Assembly (NCBI RefSeq): GCF_026240095.1
Contig: NZ_JAPIVG010000001.1
Location: 620,001-684,000 of the forward strand
Origin: Pedobacter sandarakinus
GTDB lineage: Bacteria > Bacteroidota > Bacteroidia > Sphingobacteriales > Sphingobacteriaceae
Direction of reading: 5' to 3'
DNA length: 64,000 nt
This document shows positions 36,391 through 45,858 of this stretch, piece by piece. Position 1 is the first letter of the stretch. Each line of letters begins with the position of its first letter. Both the position numbers and the translations under genes were made by a program. Below the pieces are notes generated by a model. It ran no database searches and had not been told where the DNA came from. It saw nothing but the letters and a program-made list of their open reading frames with translations.

Positions 36391-39300
36391 TTACAATTTC
36401 CTTGCTACTTCAACTTGTTCGTAAGCTTCTACAATATCGCCCACTTCAATGTTATTAAAGTTTTGAATGTTTAATCCACATTCGTAACCTTTACTAACTT
36501 CTTTAACATCATCTTTAAAGCGTTTTAATGATGCCAATTCACCTGTGTAAACTACAACACCGTCTCTAACGATACGGATCTTGCTGTTACGGGTAATTTT
36601 ACCATCAAGTACCATACAACCTGCAATGGTACCTACTTTAGTAATTTTGAATGTTTCACGAATCTCTACATTAGCCACAATTTTCTCTTCAAACTCTGGA
36701 TCCAACATACCTTCCATTGCCGACTTAATCTCGTTGATTGCATCGTAAATGATAGAATACAAACGAATATCAATTTGCTCTGCTTCTGCCAATTTACGTG
36801 CACCTGTAGACGGCCGAACCTGGAAACCAATGATGATCGCATCAGATGCAGAAGCTAACAATACATCAGACTCTGAAATCTGACCAACACCCTTACTGAT
36901 GATGTTGATTTGGATTTGCTCGGTAGATAGTTTCAACAATGAATCTGCCAAAGCCTCAATTGATCCATCCACATCACCTTTAACAATGATGTTAAGCTCT
37001 TTAAAGTTACCAATAGCCAAACGACGACCAATCTCATCCAGTGTAATGTGTTTTTGTGTACGTAAACCTTGCTCACGCTGTAACTGCATACGTTTGTTTG
37101 CAATGTCACGTGCTTCAGTTTCGCTTTCAAGTGCGTTAAAGCGATCGCCTGCTGTTGGAGCGCCTTGCATACCCAATACCTGTACTGGTTGCGATGGCCC
37201 TGCAGAATCTACTTTAGCGCCACGTTCATTGGTCAATGCTTTCACACGTCCGCTGTAACTACCCGCTAAAATTGGATCTCCAACTCTTAAGGTACCTGCT
37301 TGAACCAAAACAGTAGTTACAATACCACGTCCTTTATCTAAAGCAGACTCAATTACAGTACCGGTAGCTCTCTTATTCGGATTTGCTTTAAGTTCTAATA
37401 ATTCAGCTTCTAACAATACTTTATCTAAAAGCAAATCTACATTTAACCCGCTTTTACTAGAGATCTCTTGTGATTGATATTTACCACCCCAATCTTCGAC
37501 CAAAATGTTCATTACTGACAATTGCTCACGTACTTTGTCGGCATTTGCACCAGGTTTATCTACTTTCGTAAAAGCAAACACCAATGGAACGCCAGCTGCT
37601 TGGGCATGGTTAATGGCCTCTTTTGTTTGAGGCATCACCGCATCGTCTGCAGCAATTACAATGATGGCAATATCCGCTGCCTTAGCACCACGTGCACGCA
37701 TCGCTGTAAAAGCTTCGTGACCCGGAGTATCTAAGAAAGTTACCTTTTTACCTGATGGTGTGGTTACCATGTATGCACCAATGTGCTGCGTAATACCACC
37801 TGCCTCACCGGCAACTACGTTCGCCTTGCGGATATAATCTAGCAGGGATGTTTTACCGTGATCGACGTGACCCATGATCGTTACAACCGGAGCTCTTTCG
37901 ATTAAATCATCGTCATTATCCTCTTCCTCTATTACATTATCCTCTTCTTCATCTGGCTTAACGAATTGTATTTCGTAGCCAAACTCATCAGCAACAATAG
38001 TTAATGTTTCAGCATCTAAACGTTGGTTAATGGAAACAAACATGCCTAAACTCATGCAGGTACCAATAATTTTGGTTACTGGAACGTCCATCATGTTTGC
38101 CAACTCATTGGCTGTAACAAACTCTGTTACTTTTAATATTTTTGATTGAGATTCAAGCTCATTTGCTGCTTCCTCAGCGTTGAAGGCTACATCATCGCGT
38201 TTCTGACGGCGTAATTTAGCCCGCTGAGCAAACTTTCCAGACTTACCTGCTCCGCTTAAACGAGCAAGTGTTGCTTTAATTTGATCTTGAATTTCTTTCT
38301 CTGTAGGTTCTTCTTTTGGTCCGCTAGGTGTAGCGTTCCTATTTTGGAAACCTGGTCTGTTATTATTTCTATTGCCCTGGTAAGGCGTACCACCTTGTCC
38401 GGCAGGTCTGTTACCTTGGTAGGGTGTACCGCCTGGTCTGTTACCCTGGTAAGGTTGACGTGGTTGACCTGGTGCCCCACCTTGTCCCGCAGGATTTTGG
38501 CTTTGTCCGCCATGCTGACCAGGTTGACCTGGTGCACCTGGTGTTTTTTTGCGTTTACGCTTACGTTTCGCCGCCTCACTATCACTAGATGATGCAACTG
38601 GGCCATTTCTTCTATCTGGCGTTGTAGGCAAAACAATTTTACCAATAATATTTGGTCCGGTTAACTTAACCGTACGTGCCTTAATTACTTCAGGCTCATT
38701 ATTAGCAGGTTTAGCTTCAGCTGGTTTTTCTTCAGCTTTTGGTGCCTCAACCGGTTTAACTGCTTCTGGGGCCTTTGCAACTGGTGCAGTATCGGCCTGA
38801 GCAGGCGTTTCAACTTTTTTCACCTCAACAGGTGTTTCTTCTGCTTTAGGTTGCTCTACAGGTTTAGCTGGTTCTGGTGCTTTCGCAACAGCTGCTGGTG
38901 CCTGCGTTGGTGCAGGGCTCGACTCTTCTTTTTTAACCGGGCGATTTTTAGCGTTAAGATCGTTTAAATCAATTTTGCCAACAACTTTAACACCAGGTAA
39001 TGCACCCTCATCTGTTTTTTCTTCAGATTTGGCTTCTTTTGGCTGAGCTTGAGTCTCACTTACTGGTGCCGGAGCATCTGCTTTTGGTGTTTCTACAACT
39101 TTTGGCTTTTCTGCCGGCGGGGTAAACGTTTGTGCGTTCTTAATCAGAATTTCTTCGTTCTTCTCAAAATCGGTGTTCCTCTTTGGCGCTTCAGCTGGCT
39201 TTTCAGTCTCAGGCTCGTCGCGACGTATTTTACCAATCACTATTTGTTTGGCTTCTTCTCTTACGATCTTATCTCCCTGATACTCTTTTAACAAGGCACT

Positions 39301-39441
39301 GTACATATCGCCCGTAAGTTTAAACATCGGGCTTTTCTCAGCAGAGAAGCCTTTCTTGTTTAAAAACTCAACGGCCGTACCCATGCCTATATTAAGTTCT
39401 TTAATAGCTTTAATTAAAATGATTGGTTTGTCGTCTGACAT
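36391..39441 (-). CDS. infB: Translation initiation factor IF-2
   Basis: A 1016-residue IF-2, long because of an N-terminal region (about 85-370) that is low-complexity: first Pro/Ala/Glu/Lys-rich, then Gly/Gln/Asn-rich with repeated [13 protein letters not shown] units. The GTPase follows, with G1 GHVDHGKTS (about 523-531), G3 DTPGHEAF and G4 as TKVD (about 624-627) in place of the usual NKxD. The C-terminal domains that bind fMet-tRNA end at EVARKL. It places initiator tRNA on the 30S subunit. It is the last gene of the operon; a TACTTTTG box at 39470-39477 may give it an extra promoter. Confidence 0.96.
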   Translation of the reverse strand: MSDDKPIILIKAIKELNIGMGTAVEFLNKKGFSAEKSPMFKLTGDMYSALLKEYQGDKIVREEAKQIVIGKIRRDEPETEKPAEAPKRNTDFEKNEEILIKNAQTFTPPAEKPKVVETPKADAPAPVSETQAQPKEAKSEEKTDEGALPGVKVVGKIDLNDLNAKNRPVKKEESSPAPTQAPAAVAKAPEPAKPVEQPKAEETPVEVKKVETPAQADTAPVAKAPEAVKPVEAPKAEEKPAEAKPANNEPEVIKARTVKLTGPNIIGKIVLPTTPDRRNGPVASSSDSEAAKRKRKRKKTPGAPGQPGQHGGQSQNPAGQGGAPGQPRQPYQGNRPGGTPYQGNRPAGQGGTPYQGNRNNNRPGFQNRNATPSGPKEEPTEKEIQDQIKATLARLSGAGKSGKFAQRAKLRRQKRDDVAFNAEEAANELESQSKILKVTEFVTANELANMMDVPVTKIIGTCMSLGMFVSINQRLDAETLTIVADEFGYEIQFVKPDEEEDNVIEEEDNDDDLIERAPVVTIMGHVDHGKTSLLDYIRKANVVAGEAGGITQHIGAYMVTTPSGKKVTFLDTPGHEAFTAMRARGAKAADIAIIVIAADDAVMPQTKEAINHAQAAGVPLVFAFTKVDKPGANADKVREQLSVMNILVEDWGGKYQSQEISSKSGLNVDLLLDKVLLEAELLELKANPNKRATGTVIESALDKGRGIVTTVLVQAGTLRVGDPILAGSYSGRVKALTNERGAKVDSAGPSQPVQVLGMQGAPTAGDRFNALESETEARDIANKRMQLQREQGLRTQKHITLDEIGRRLAIGNFKELNIIVKGDVDGSIEALADSLLKLSTEQIQINIISKGVGQISESDVLLASASDAIIIGFQVRPSTGARKLAEAEQIDIRLYSIIYDAINEIKSAMEGMLDPEFEEKIVANVEIRETFKITKVGTIAGCMVLDGKITRNSKIRIVRDGVVVYTGELASLKRFKDDVKEVSKGYECGLNIQNFNNIEVGDIVEAYEQVEVARKL
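38370..38456 (-). repeat. Short in-frame repeats in the infB linker
   Basis: Three near-identical units of about 35-45 bp with the shared word CTGGTAAGG or TTGGTAGGG code for [14 protein letters not shown] peptides. Such repeats change copy number by slippage and make the linker length variable. Confidence 0.6.
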
Positions 39442-39469
39442 TTAGCTCCTGTTATTTTTTAATATAATA

Positions 39470-39477
39470 CAAAAGTA
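39470..39477 (-). promoter_or_regulatory. Candidate internal promoter box before infB
   Basis: TACTTTTG on the minus strand matches TAnnTTTG in the 60-nt gap between nusA and infB. The -33 element is weak. Confidence 0.3.
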
Positions 39478-39501
39478 GTGTTTATTTGGCAATTACACCA
39501 C

Positions 39502-40746
39502 TTATTCAAATTCTGACTGTAAAATCTGAACCACCTCTTTAATGGTTTCTTCTTCTAAGTCTGTGCGTTTTACCAAATCTTCTACTGTAAGTGCCAAAAC
39601 ACTCTTAGCAGTATCGCACCCGATAGCTTTTAATTCATCAATAATCCAGCTATCAATCTCATCTGAGAATTCTTCTAGATCCACATCCTCATCACTTTCT
39701 TCACCAGCTTCACGGTAAACATCAATTTCATAACCGGTTAATTTACCAGCCAATTTAATATTATGTCCGCCACGTCCAATAGCTAAAGAAACCTGATCCG
39801 GCTTTAAATAAACAGATGCGTGTTTAGTTTCATCATCTAATTTAATAGAAGTAATCTTCGCTGGGCTTAAAGCACGGGTAATGTATAATGAGATGTTGTT
39901 TGTAAAGTTAATTACATCGATATTTTCATTTTTCAATTCACGAACGATACCATGAATACGAGATCCTTTCATACCTACGCAAGCACCAACCGGATCAATA
40001 CGATCATCGTAAGATTCAACAGCCACTTTAGCACGCTCTCCTGGTTCGCGAACAATTTTTTTAACGGTAATTAAACCATCAAAAATTTCCGGAACTTCTA
40101 GTTCGAACAGACGCTGTAAAAAATCTGGTGCTGTTCTGGAAATGATAATCTTTGGGTTAGCATTAATCATTTCAACTTTGGAGATTACCGCTCTAACAGA
40201 ATCACCCTTTTTAAAATAATCTGCAGGAATTTGTTCTGTTTTAGGCATTAAGAGTTCGTTACCTTCATCATCCAAAACAAGTGTTTCCTTCTTCCAAACT
40301 TGATAAACCTCTCCGGTAATGATTTCACCAACGCGATCTTTATATTTCTTGAAAATTTCGTCTTTCTCTAATTCTAATACCTTAGAAACCAGTGTTTGGC
40401 GGGCAGCTAAAATGGCTCTCCTACCAAAACTCTCTAAAGTAATCTGCTCAATGTAATCATCACCAACCTCTAAGCTTGGATCCAGCTTGTGTACATCTGC
40501 AAGTTCAATTTCCAAATCATCATCTTCAGAAAATCCATCCTCCATCACCTTTCTCGTTCTCCAGATTTCCAAATCCCCGTTATCTGGATTTACAATTACA
40601 TCACAGTTCTCATCTGTTCCGTATTTCTTACGCAACATACTACGAAAAACTTCTTCCAACACACTAATCACCGTTGGGCGATCTATATTTTTGAAATCTT
40701 TGAACTCTTGGAAAGAGTCGATCAAATTAATTGTTGTAGTACTCAT
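39502..40746 (-). CDS. nusA: Transcription termination/antitermination factor NusA
   Basis: A 414-residue NusA with the N-terminal RNA polymerase-binding domain, an S1 domain (about 135-200), and two KH domains, with the KH signature VGACVGMKGSRI at about 252-263 and SLAIGRGGHNIKLA at about 321-334. An acidic stretch (ESDEDVDLEEFSDEID) and one short helix-hairpin-helix unit follow, so the long acidic repeats of enterobacterial NusA are absent. It modulates pausing, termination and antitermination. It lies 3 nt after rimP. Confidence 0.96.
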   Translation of the reverse strand: MSTTTINLIDSFQEFKDFKNIDRPTVISVLEEVFRSMLRKKYGTDENCDVIVNPDNGDLEIWRTRKVMEDGFSEDDDLEIELADVHKLDPSLEVGDDYIEQITLESFGRRAILAARQTLVSKVLELEKDEIFKKYKDRVGEIITGEVYQVWKKETLVLDDEGNELLMPKTEQIPADYFKKGDSVRAVISKVEMINANPKIIISRTAPDFLQRLFELEVPEIFDGLITVKKIVREPGERAKVAVESYDDRIDPVGACVGMKGSRIHGIVRELKNENIDVINFTNNISLYITRALSPAKITSIKLDDETKHASVYLKPDQVSLAIGRGGHNIKLAGKLTGYEIDVYREAGEESDEDVDLEEFSDEIDSWIIDELKAIGCDTAKSVLALTVEDLVKRTDLEEETIKEVVQILQSEFE

Positions 40747-40749
40747 TTT

Positions 40750-41214
40750 TTACTTAAATGAAATTAACACACTTGTTTCTAATATATCATTAAATGGCAC
40801 GCTGGTTTCTACAGCCTTTGCTTTTTTTCCTTTTTCTTTAATCGATTCTTCAAGCAATAAATCAGCTGCATTAACTTCCAAAAGCTTACCCTCTTTTTTA
40901 AGGCCATCTTTAAGTTTAATACTCAAATTGCGCCCAATGTTTTTGGTGTACTGGCGGTTTAATTTTAGCGGCTCGCCTACACCAGGAGAAGAAACTTCTA
41001 AATTATAGGCTTGCTCAATCACATTCTCTTCCTCTAAATGAAAACCTACATGCCTGCTTATGGCAACACAATCCTGTATGCTAATACCTTCATCGCCATC
41101 AACATGAATAATCAACTTATTGTTTGGCAACATCTTCACTTCAACCAAAAACAGCTCTGGCCGATCTGCAATTTTCTCCTCAACGAGGGCTGCAACTTTC
41201 TTTTCTACCTGCAT
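40750..41214 (-). CDS. rimP: Ribosome maturation factor RimP
   Basis: A 154-residue RimP, needed for 30S subunit maturation. The N-terminal alpha/beta domain has ISIQDCVAISRHVGFHLEEE and the typical LEVSSPGVGEPLK motif; the C-terminal part is SH3-like. It is the first gene of rimP-nusA-infB, in the order widely conserved in bacteria. An excellent promoter lies about 65 nt upstream and a terminator-like hairpin sits in its leader. Confidence 0.94.
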   Translation of the reverse strand: MQVEKKVAALVEEKIADRPELFLVEVKMLPNNKLIIHVDGDEGISIQDCVAISRHVGFHLEEENVIEQAYNLEVSSPGVGEPLKLNRQYTKNIGRNLSIKLKDGLKKEGKLLEVNAADLLLEESIKEKGKKAKAVETSVPFNDILETSVLISFK

Positions 41215-41234
41215 ATTTTAACCTGATTTCATAG

Positions 41235-41256
41235 AAAAAGGGGACATTGTCCCCTT
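41235..41256 (-). terminator. Terminator-like hairpin in the rimP-nusA-infB leader (candidate attenuator)
   Basis: On the minus strand AAGGGGAC-AAT-GTCCCCTT forms an 8-bp stem rich in G-C, followed directly by a T tract. It lies downstream of the promoter at 41278-41308 and 20 nt before the rimP ATG, so it is inside the leader and not merely the end of the upstream gene. Confidence 0.65.
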
Positions 41257-41277
41257 CTCTTTTCTTCGATTACGATG

Positions 41278-41308
41278 CAAATATAGTAATTTTTTACAAA
41301 AAATCAAA
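41278..41308 (-). promoter_or_regulatory. Bacteroidota-type promoter of rimP-nusA-infB
   Basis: On the minus strand TTTG (41308-41305), exactly 19 nt, then TATATTTG (41285-41278). Both elements match the consensus perfectly. Confidence 0.75.
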
Positions 41309-41334
41309 CCCTTATCCCATTATTGTGCTGATAA

Positions 41335-41763
41335 TTACCTTACAAGCACCTGCTTTTGTGGTTGTAAATTATGCTTTGCTGTACCGTTAAGGAGATTACC
41401 TACCGGTGCAAATTTAATTCCAACATAATTTTCTACCAGGTAAGTCTTACCCACTACAAAAGTCGAATGTGGAACAAAAACCACCGAATCGCCGGAAACT
41501 GTGGTTTTACCGGAAACGGGTATCTCGTCTTGCAAACTGTCTGAGTCATCAGGCCGGAGAAATACTGAAACCAAACCAGCAGAATCTGAATTTGCTAACG
41601 AGATATTTTTTGCTTGCAACAGGCTTCCTTCATCAATATTTTTAATTATTATTGATGAACAATCAGTAGAAAACTTAATTATTGGTTTGTTGTTATGCGA
41701 ACATGCCAAAACAAAAGTGGCAATACAAAACATCCCCAAATATTTATAAACATATTTAAACAT
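41335..41763 (-). CDS. Small putative lipoprotein, unknown function
   Basis: A 142-residue protein with a lipoprotein signal peptide: a hydrophobic stretch at about 8-20 and lipobox LACS with the acylated cysteine at C21. The mature part is beta-rich, about 120 residues, and does not match a family I know; it contains SVFLRPDDSDSL and KTYLVENYVGIKF. Its start is only 18 nt from the start of the divergent membrane protein gene, so the promoter of each lies partly within the other gene. It is probably an outer- or inner-membrane lipoprotein. Confidence 0.7.
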   Translation of the reverse strand: MFKYVYKYLGMFCIATFVLACSHNNKPIIKFSTDCSSIIIKNIDEGSLLQAKNISLANSDSAGLVSVFLRPDDSDSLQDEIPVSGKTTVSGDSVVFVPHSTFVVGKTYLVENYVGIKFAPVGNLLNGTAKHNLQPQKQVLVR

Positions 41764-41781
41764 TTTACAAAATTAAGGATT

Positions 41782-42126
41782 ATGAAACTAATTATCGAAG
41801 TACTCTTGATGGGACTAGCATTCTATCTTGGCGCAAAATTGGTACCAGGCGTATCTATTGATGGCTATGGTAACGCAATTATTGCGGCAATATTAATTGC
41901 CCTGGCAAATGCAACTATTGGCTTTGTGTTAAGGCTGCTTACTTTCCCAGTCAATTTTTTAACATTGGGTTTAGTATCGTTCATCATCACTGTATTGATG
42001 ATTTTGTTAGTAGACAAAATGATGACCTCATTTAACACCTCTGGCTTTCTGGCTGCTGCTTTTCTTGCCATTATTGTAGCTTTAATTAAAGCTATTTTTG
42101 GCGCTCTTGCTGGTGATAAAGCTTAA
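41782..42126 (+). CDS. Phage holin family/PF04020-like membrane protein
   Basis: A 114-residue membrane protein with four hydrophobic helices (about 3-20, 28-46, 52-74, 86-110). The pattern GLAFYLGAKLVPGVSIDGYGNAIIAAILIALAN is typical of PF04020, the so-called phage holin family 4 superfamily IV, which is widespread in bacteria without phages. Nothing else here suggests a prophage. The start at 41782 follows AAGGATT, a rare Shine-Dalgarno-like sequence. A hairpin follows the stop. Function is unknown. Confidence 0.82.
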   Translation: MKLIIEVLLMGLAFYLGAKLVPGVSIDGYGNAIIAAILIALANATIGFVLRLLTFPVNFLTLGLVSFIITVLMILLVDKMMTSFNTSGFLAAAFLAIIVALIKAIFGALAGDKA

Positions 42127-42131
42127 TAATT

Positions 42132-42158
42132 GAGCTGACAGTTTAAGGCTGTCAGCTC
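42132..42158. terminator. Inverted repeat between convergent genes
   Basis: A perfect 10-bp stem (42132-42141 with 42149-42158), loop of 7 nt, no T tract. It probably stops or protects both transcripts. Confidence 0.6.
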
Positions 42159-42164
42159 TGCACA

Positions 42165-43304
42165 TTATCTTATCACTTCCCTGGAGATAACCATTTTTTG
42201 AATTTCTGAAGTTCCTTCATAAATCTGCGTAATCTTCGCATCACGCATGAGCCGCTCCACATGGTATTCCTTTACAAATCCATATCCTCCGTGTACCTGC
42301 ACAGCCTCTACAGTAACATCCATTGCCACTTTGGATGCATATAGTTTAGCCATCGAACCTGCCTGAGTATACGGTAAACCCTGATCTTTTAACCAGGCGG
42401 CCTTGTAAACCAATAACCTGGCTGCCTCAATCTGCGTAGCCATATCGGCCAGCTTGAAAGCAATGGCCTGATGCTCTGCAATCGGTTTACCAAAAGATTT
42501 TCGCTCTTTTGCGTATTGGGTGGCCATTTCGAATGCGCCTTGCGCAATGCCCAATGCCTGTGCTGCAATGCCAATTCGTCCGCCCTCAAGCGTTTTCATC
42601 GCGAAAGAAAACCCAAAACCATCTTCACCAATTCTGTTTTCCTTAGGCACTCTTACATCATTAAACATTAAAGAATGCGTATCCGAGCCGCGGATGCCCA
42701 GCTTATTTTCTTTAGGGCCAATCGTAAAACCTTCCATGCCTTTTTCTACGATAAAGGCGTTAATACCTTTATGCCTAAGTTCTGGATGGGTTTGGGCTAT
42801 AACCAGATAGGTAGATGCCGTACTCCCGTTGGTGATCCAATTTTTGGTGCCGTTTAGTAAGTAATAGTCGCCCATGTCATCCGCTGTGGTCCGCTGCGAT
42901 GTAGCATCAGAACCAGCCTCAGGCTCCGACAAACAAAAGGCACCAATTTTTTCTCCCGAAGCAAGTGGCTTTAAATATTTTTCTTTTTGTGCTTCATTTC
43001 CATAAGCTTCGAGCCCATAACATACTAATGAGTTATTTACAGAAACTACTACCGATGCTGAAGCGTCTATTTTAGAAAGCTCTTCCATCACAAGCACATA
43101 TGAAATGGCATCTAACCCGCTGCCATTGTATTTCGGGTCTACCATCATGCCTAAAAAACCCAATTCGCCAAGCTTGGTTACCTGCTCTGCCGGGAATTTT
43201 TGATGTTCGTCTCTTTCTATTACACCAGGTTTTAATTCTTGCTGCGCAAAATCTCTTGCAGCCTGCTGAATCATGATTTGCTCTTCTGTCAATTCAAAAT
43301 GCAT
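42165..43304 (-). CDS. Acyl-CoA dehydrogenase
   Basis: A 379-residue FAD enzyme of short/medium-chain acyl-CoA dehydrogenase type. Family signatures are GAFCLSEPEAGSDA (FAD and substrate contact) and QIYEGTSEIQKMVISR, which follows the catalytic-base region of short-chain and butyryl-CoA dehydrogenases (the Glu of IYEGT). It oxidises acyl-CoA to enoyl-CoA and passes electrons to ETF. It is monocistronic here with no other beta-oxidation genes near. Chain length is not certain. Confidence 0.93.
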   Translation of the reverse strand: MHFELTEEQIMIQQAARDFAQQELKPGVIERDEHQKFPAEQVTKLGELGFLGMMVDPKYNGSGLDAISYVLVMEELSKIDASASVVVSVNNSLVCYGLEAYGNEAQKEKYLKPLASGEKIGAFCLSEPEAGSDATSQRTTADDMGDYYLLNGTKNWITNGSTASTYLVIAQTHPELRHKGINAFIVEKGMEGFTIGPKENKLGIRGSDTHSLMFNDVRVPKENRIGEDGFGFSFAMKTLEGGRIGIAAQALGIAQGAFEMATQYAKERKSFGKPIAEHQAIAFKLADMATQIEAARLLVYKAAWLKDQGLPYTQAGSMAKLYASKVAMDVTVEAVQVHGGYGFVKEYHVERLMRDAKITQIYEGTSEIQKMVISREVIR

Positions 43305-43450
43305 AACATTATGTATAAAGGTTAGTACTTCAAATGTAGCATTTCAAATTGAATTTACTATGCTGCCATAGCATTTATTTTGCCATTAGCGTTATATTTG
43401 ATCAACGCTAAGGAAAGGGCTGCTAAGAATGTGAGTTATTCTGGCTCAAA

Positions 43451-44431
43451 TTACCTTGATGCAACTTTTGAAATCACTTTAAAAGAACTTAAACTTCCCA
43501 AAATTAAAATTAGTAATACCTGTGAAGAATGGATGATAGTTGCATACGCTAACGCGTCTTTAAAAACCACTCCATAGAGAGCAAGGGCTTGCGCAACCAT
43601 CCAATGGAACACACCAATACCTCCCTGAACTGGCGCCGCCATGGCAAAACCAGAAAAAACCAATGCTGTAAAAGCTGCAGCTAAGCCAAGGTTTTGGGTG
43701 GGCAAAATAGCTAAAAAGCAGAAATACATCGAAAGCAGGTAAGCAACCCATATGCCCAGCGTATAAGCGATAAATAATTGTTTTTGCTTAAGCTTATGGT
43801 ACGAACCGAAGCCCTGTCTAAGTCCAACAAGAACCCTTAGTAGTTTTCTGCCGACCTTTTTTCGGACAATATATATTCCAAAAGCGATGGATAAAGCTAC
43901 AATTGCGCCTATTGCCAACAACCACAAAAAGTTAAGATTAATAAGCTTCTGCCACAGCTTAACGTAAATGGATTGATATAAAAATTGATAAACGATATTA
44001 TATTGGAAAACAACTACGGCAAGGCCGGTTGCCAGGAGCACCAGTACATCGAATAACCTTTCGGTAATCACTGTACCAATGGCGGCAAACATAGGTACGC
44101 GATCTGTTTTGTGTACTGATGTGCATCGACCAATTTCACCGAAGCGGGGTAGTGCCAAATTAGCCAGGTAACCGATAATTACGGCATGATAAACATTCCA
44201 AAATGAGACATCATAATGAATAGAGCGATACAGCATTTGCCACCTGAGTGCCCTAAGAACATGGGCCACCCAAACCATAAAGGCAGACACTATTATCCAG
44301 AAATAATTGGCAGATCTAATTTCTCGCCAAATCTTTGATAAATCCTGCCCCTTAAACGCAAGGTATAAAACACCTATCCCTATCAAAAAAAGGAGGATAT
44401 ATTTTAGCGCTGTTTTGAGGTCAAATTTCAA
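43451..44431 (-). CDS. Lysylphosphatidylglycerol synthase TM region/UPF0104 family membrane protein
   Basis: A 326-residue polytopic membrane protein with about eight helices. It matches the UPF0104 family, related to the flippase part of MprF: ANYFWIIVSAFMVWVAHVLRALRWQMLY near the start, then GYLANLALPRFGEIGRC and TERLFDVLVL. It may move a lipid or lipid-linked precursor across the membrane. It begins 4 nt after the panD stop, in an operon with panC and panD; the functional reason for this link is not known. Confidence 0.85.
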   Translation of the reverse strand: MKFDLKTALKYILLFLIGIGVLYLAFKGQDLSKIWREIRSANYFWIIVSAFMVWVAHVLRALRWQMLYRSIHYDVSFWNVYHAVIIGYLANLALPRFGEIGRCTSVHKTDRVPMFAAIGTVITERLFDVLVLLATGLAVVVFQYNIVYQFLYQSIYVKLWQKLINLNFLWLLAIGAIVALSIAFGIYIVRKKVGRKLLRVLVGLRQGFGSYHKLKQKQLFIAYTLGIWVAYLLSMYFCFLAILPTQNLGLAAAFTALVFSGFAMAAPVQGGIGVFHWMVAQALALYGVVFKDALAYATIIHSSQVLLILILGSLSSFKVISKVASR

Positions 44432-44435
44432 ATGC

Positions 44436-44786
44436 CTATTTTAGCAGATGGTTATTATCATCTGGAAATACTAAGATAGGATTATATTGCTTAGCTTCAT
44501 CTATGGGTAGCGAGCCATAAGACATTATAATTAACACATCTCCAAGTTGTGCTAAACGAGCCGTGGCGCCATTAAGGCAAATTGTTCCAGTACCACGTTC
44601 ACCTTTAATAACATAGGTTTCGAAGCGTGCACCATTGTTGTTGTTTACAATCTGAACCTTCTCATTGGCAATAATATTGGCTGCATCCATCAAATCCTCA
44701 TCTATCGTAATACTACCTACGTAGTTTAATTCAGCTTGTGTTACCCTAACACGGTGTATTTTCGATTTTAATATTGTAATAACCAT
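44436..44786 (-). CDS. panD: Aspartate 1-decarboxylase
   Basis: A 116-residue pyruvoyl enzyme that makes beta-alanine from aspartate for pantothenate. The self-cleavage site is seen at G24-S25 in NYVGSITID, the same position as in the E. coli enzyme; the new N-terminal serine becomes the pyruvoyl group. The motifs [10 protein letters not shown] and GAAARL-like [12 protein letters not shown] are also present. It is next to panC, which uses its product. Confidence 0.95.
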   Translation of the reverse strand: MVITILKSKIHRVRVTQAELNYVGSITIDEDLMDAANIIANEKVQIVNNNNGARFETYVIKGERGTGTICLNGATARLAQLGDVLIIMSYGSLPIDEAKQYNPILVFPDDNNHLLK

Positions 44787-44869
44787 TTGACAAAGTTAGT
44801 AATAAAGGTTGATGGAGGAAATATCAGGCTATAACCAAAAAGTAAAATCTCTTTGCTACAGACGGCATT

Positions 44870-45715
44870 TTATTTGATGATCATATTATCTATAAGGCGG
44901 GTTGTACCAACTTGTGCGGCAACGAGCGCTACCAAAGAAGGCTCGTCTTTAGCGCTTACCGGCATCAATGTATCTCCGTTTGCAATGGTAAAATAATCTA
45001 AATCAACGCCTTCAATACCCTTATAAAAAGATCTGGCCTTTTCTTCGAGTTCCTGGAGCGAAAATGCTTCGAAATGATCTACAACAAATTGTAAAGATTT
45101 GTTTAAGACCAATGAATTTTCTCTATCGGTGCGTGATAAATGAATGTTTCGACTACTCATCGCCAGACCGTCTTCCTCGCGAATAATGGGGCAGGTGATA
45201 ATCTCAACAGCCAAATTAAAATACTTAACCATCTGCTTAATCATCAGCACTTGCTGATAGTCTTTTTGGCCAAACATGGCTATATCAGGTAAAACAGCGT
45301 CGAATAACTTCTTCACAATTTGTGTTACTCCTTGATAATGGCCTTTTCTAAACTCACCTTCCAATACAAACTCGGCCGCTCCCAAATCAATATGCCAGCC
45401 TTCATCTTCTCCGGCAGGATACATTTCAGCAACATTAGGCATAAAAACGCCACTACATCCAGCTTCGAGAAGCATAGCCAGATCATGTTCTATTGGCCTG
45501 GGATACTTCTCTAAGTCCTTTGGATCAGTAAATTGTGTCGGATTTACAAAGATGCTGCAGATAATAACATCGGCATGTTGCTGGGCTATTCTTATTAAAG
45601 AGATATGGCCGTTATGCAATGCCCCCATGGTAGGAACAAGTGCGATTTTTTTTCTTGCTAGTTTTAATGGTTTTAAGAAAGCCTCAAGCGCTGCCTTAGT
45701 TTTAAATATTTCCAA
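44870..45715 (-). CDS. panC: Pantothenate synthetase
   Basis: A 281-residue ligase that joins pantoate and beta-alanine with ATP. The ATP-binding PTMGALHNGHISLI motif (HIGH-like) is at about 28-41; VNPTQF, FGQKDYQQ and the KMSKS-like MSSRN follow. The start is a TTG at 45715, since no ATG precedes the conserved N-terminal region. It heads the panC-panD-UPF0104 operon and is divergent from the glycogen-synthase-like gene. Confidence 0.95.
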   Translation of the reverse strand: MEIFKTKAALEAFLKPLKLARKKIALVPTMGALHNGHISLIRIAQQHADVIICSIFVNPTQFTDPKDLEKYPRPIEHDLAMLLEAGCSGVFMPNVAEMYPAGEDEGWHIDLGAAEFVLEGEFRKGHYQGVTQIVKKLFDAVLPDIAMFGQKDYQQVLMIKQMVKYFNLAVEIITCPIIREEDGLAMSSRNIHLSRTDRENSLVLNKSLQFVVDHFEAFSLQELEEKARSFYKGIEGVDLDYFTIANGDTLMPVSAKDEPSLVALVAAQVGTTRLIDNMIIK

Positions 45716-45786
45716 TTTGGTCTATCTAAATTAAAGCCGTAAAGGTGTAAATTAATCTAAATGAAACCAAACAAATGCTTGTTATA

Positions 45787-45817
45787 TTGATAAATAGTAT
45801 TATTATGCTTATCTTTG
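45787..45817 (+). promoter_or_regulatory. Bacteroidota-type promoter of the glycogen-synthase-like gene
   Basis: TTG at 45787-45789, 20 nt, then TATCTTTG at 45810-45817. The ATG is 41 nt downstream. Confidence 0.6.
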
Positions 45818-45858
45818 CGGCTCATTATCTTTTATTTAACTTAATATTTTCTTAGAAT

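Noticed and set aside
38370..38456. CRISPR-like repeats
   Set aside because: The units are in frame within infB, have no unique spacers and are not near cas genes.
38281..38592. A 103-codon frame opposite the repeat region of infB
   Set aside because: It arises from the simple composition of the antisense strand of the Pro/Gly-rich linker.
40487..41008. A 173-codon open frame on the + strand opposite nusA and rimP
   Set aside because: It mirrors the coding pattern of two certain genes on the minus strand, has no promoter or homology, and crosses their junction.
41782..42126. Prophage, suggested by the holin-like name of this gene family
   Set aside because: No other phage gene, integrase or attachment site is nearby, and this family is common on chromosomes.
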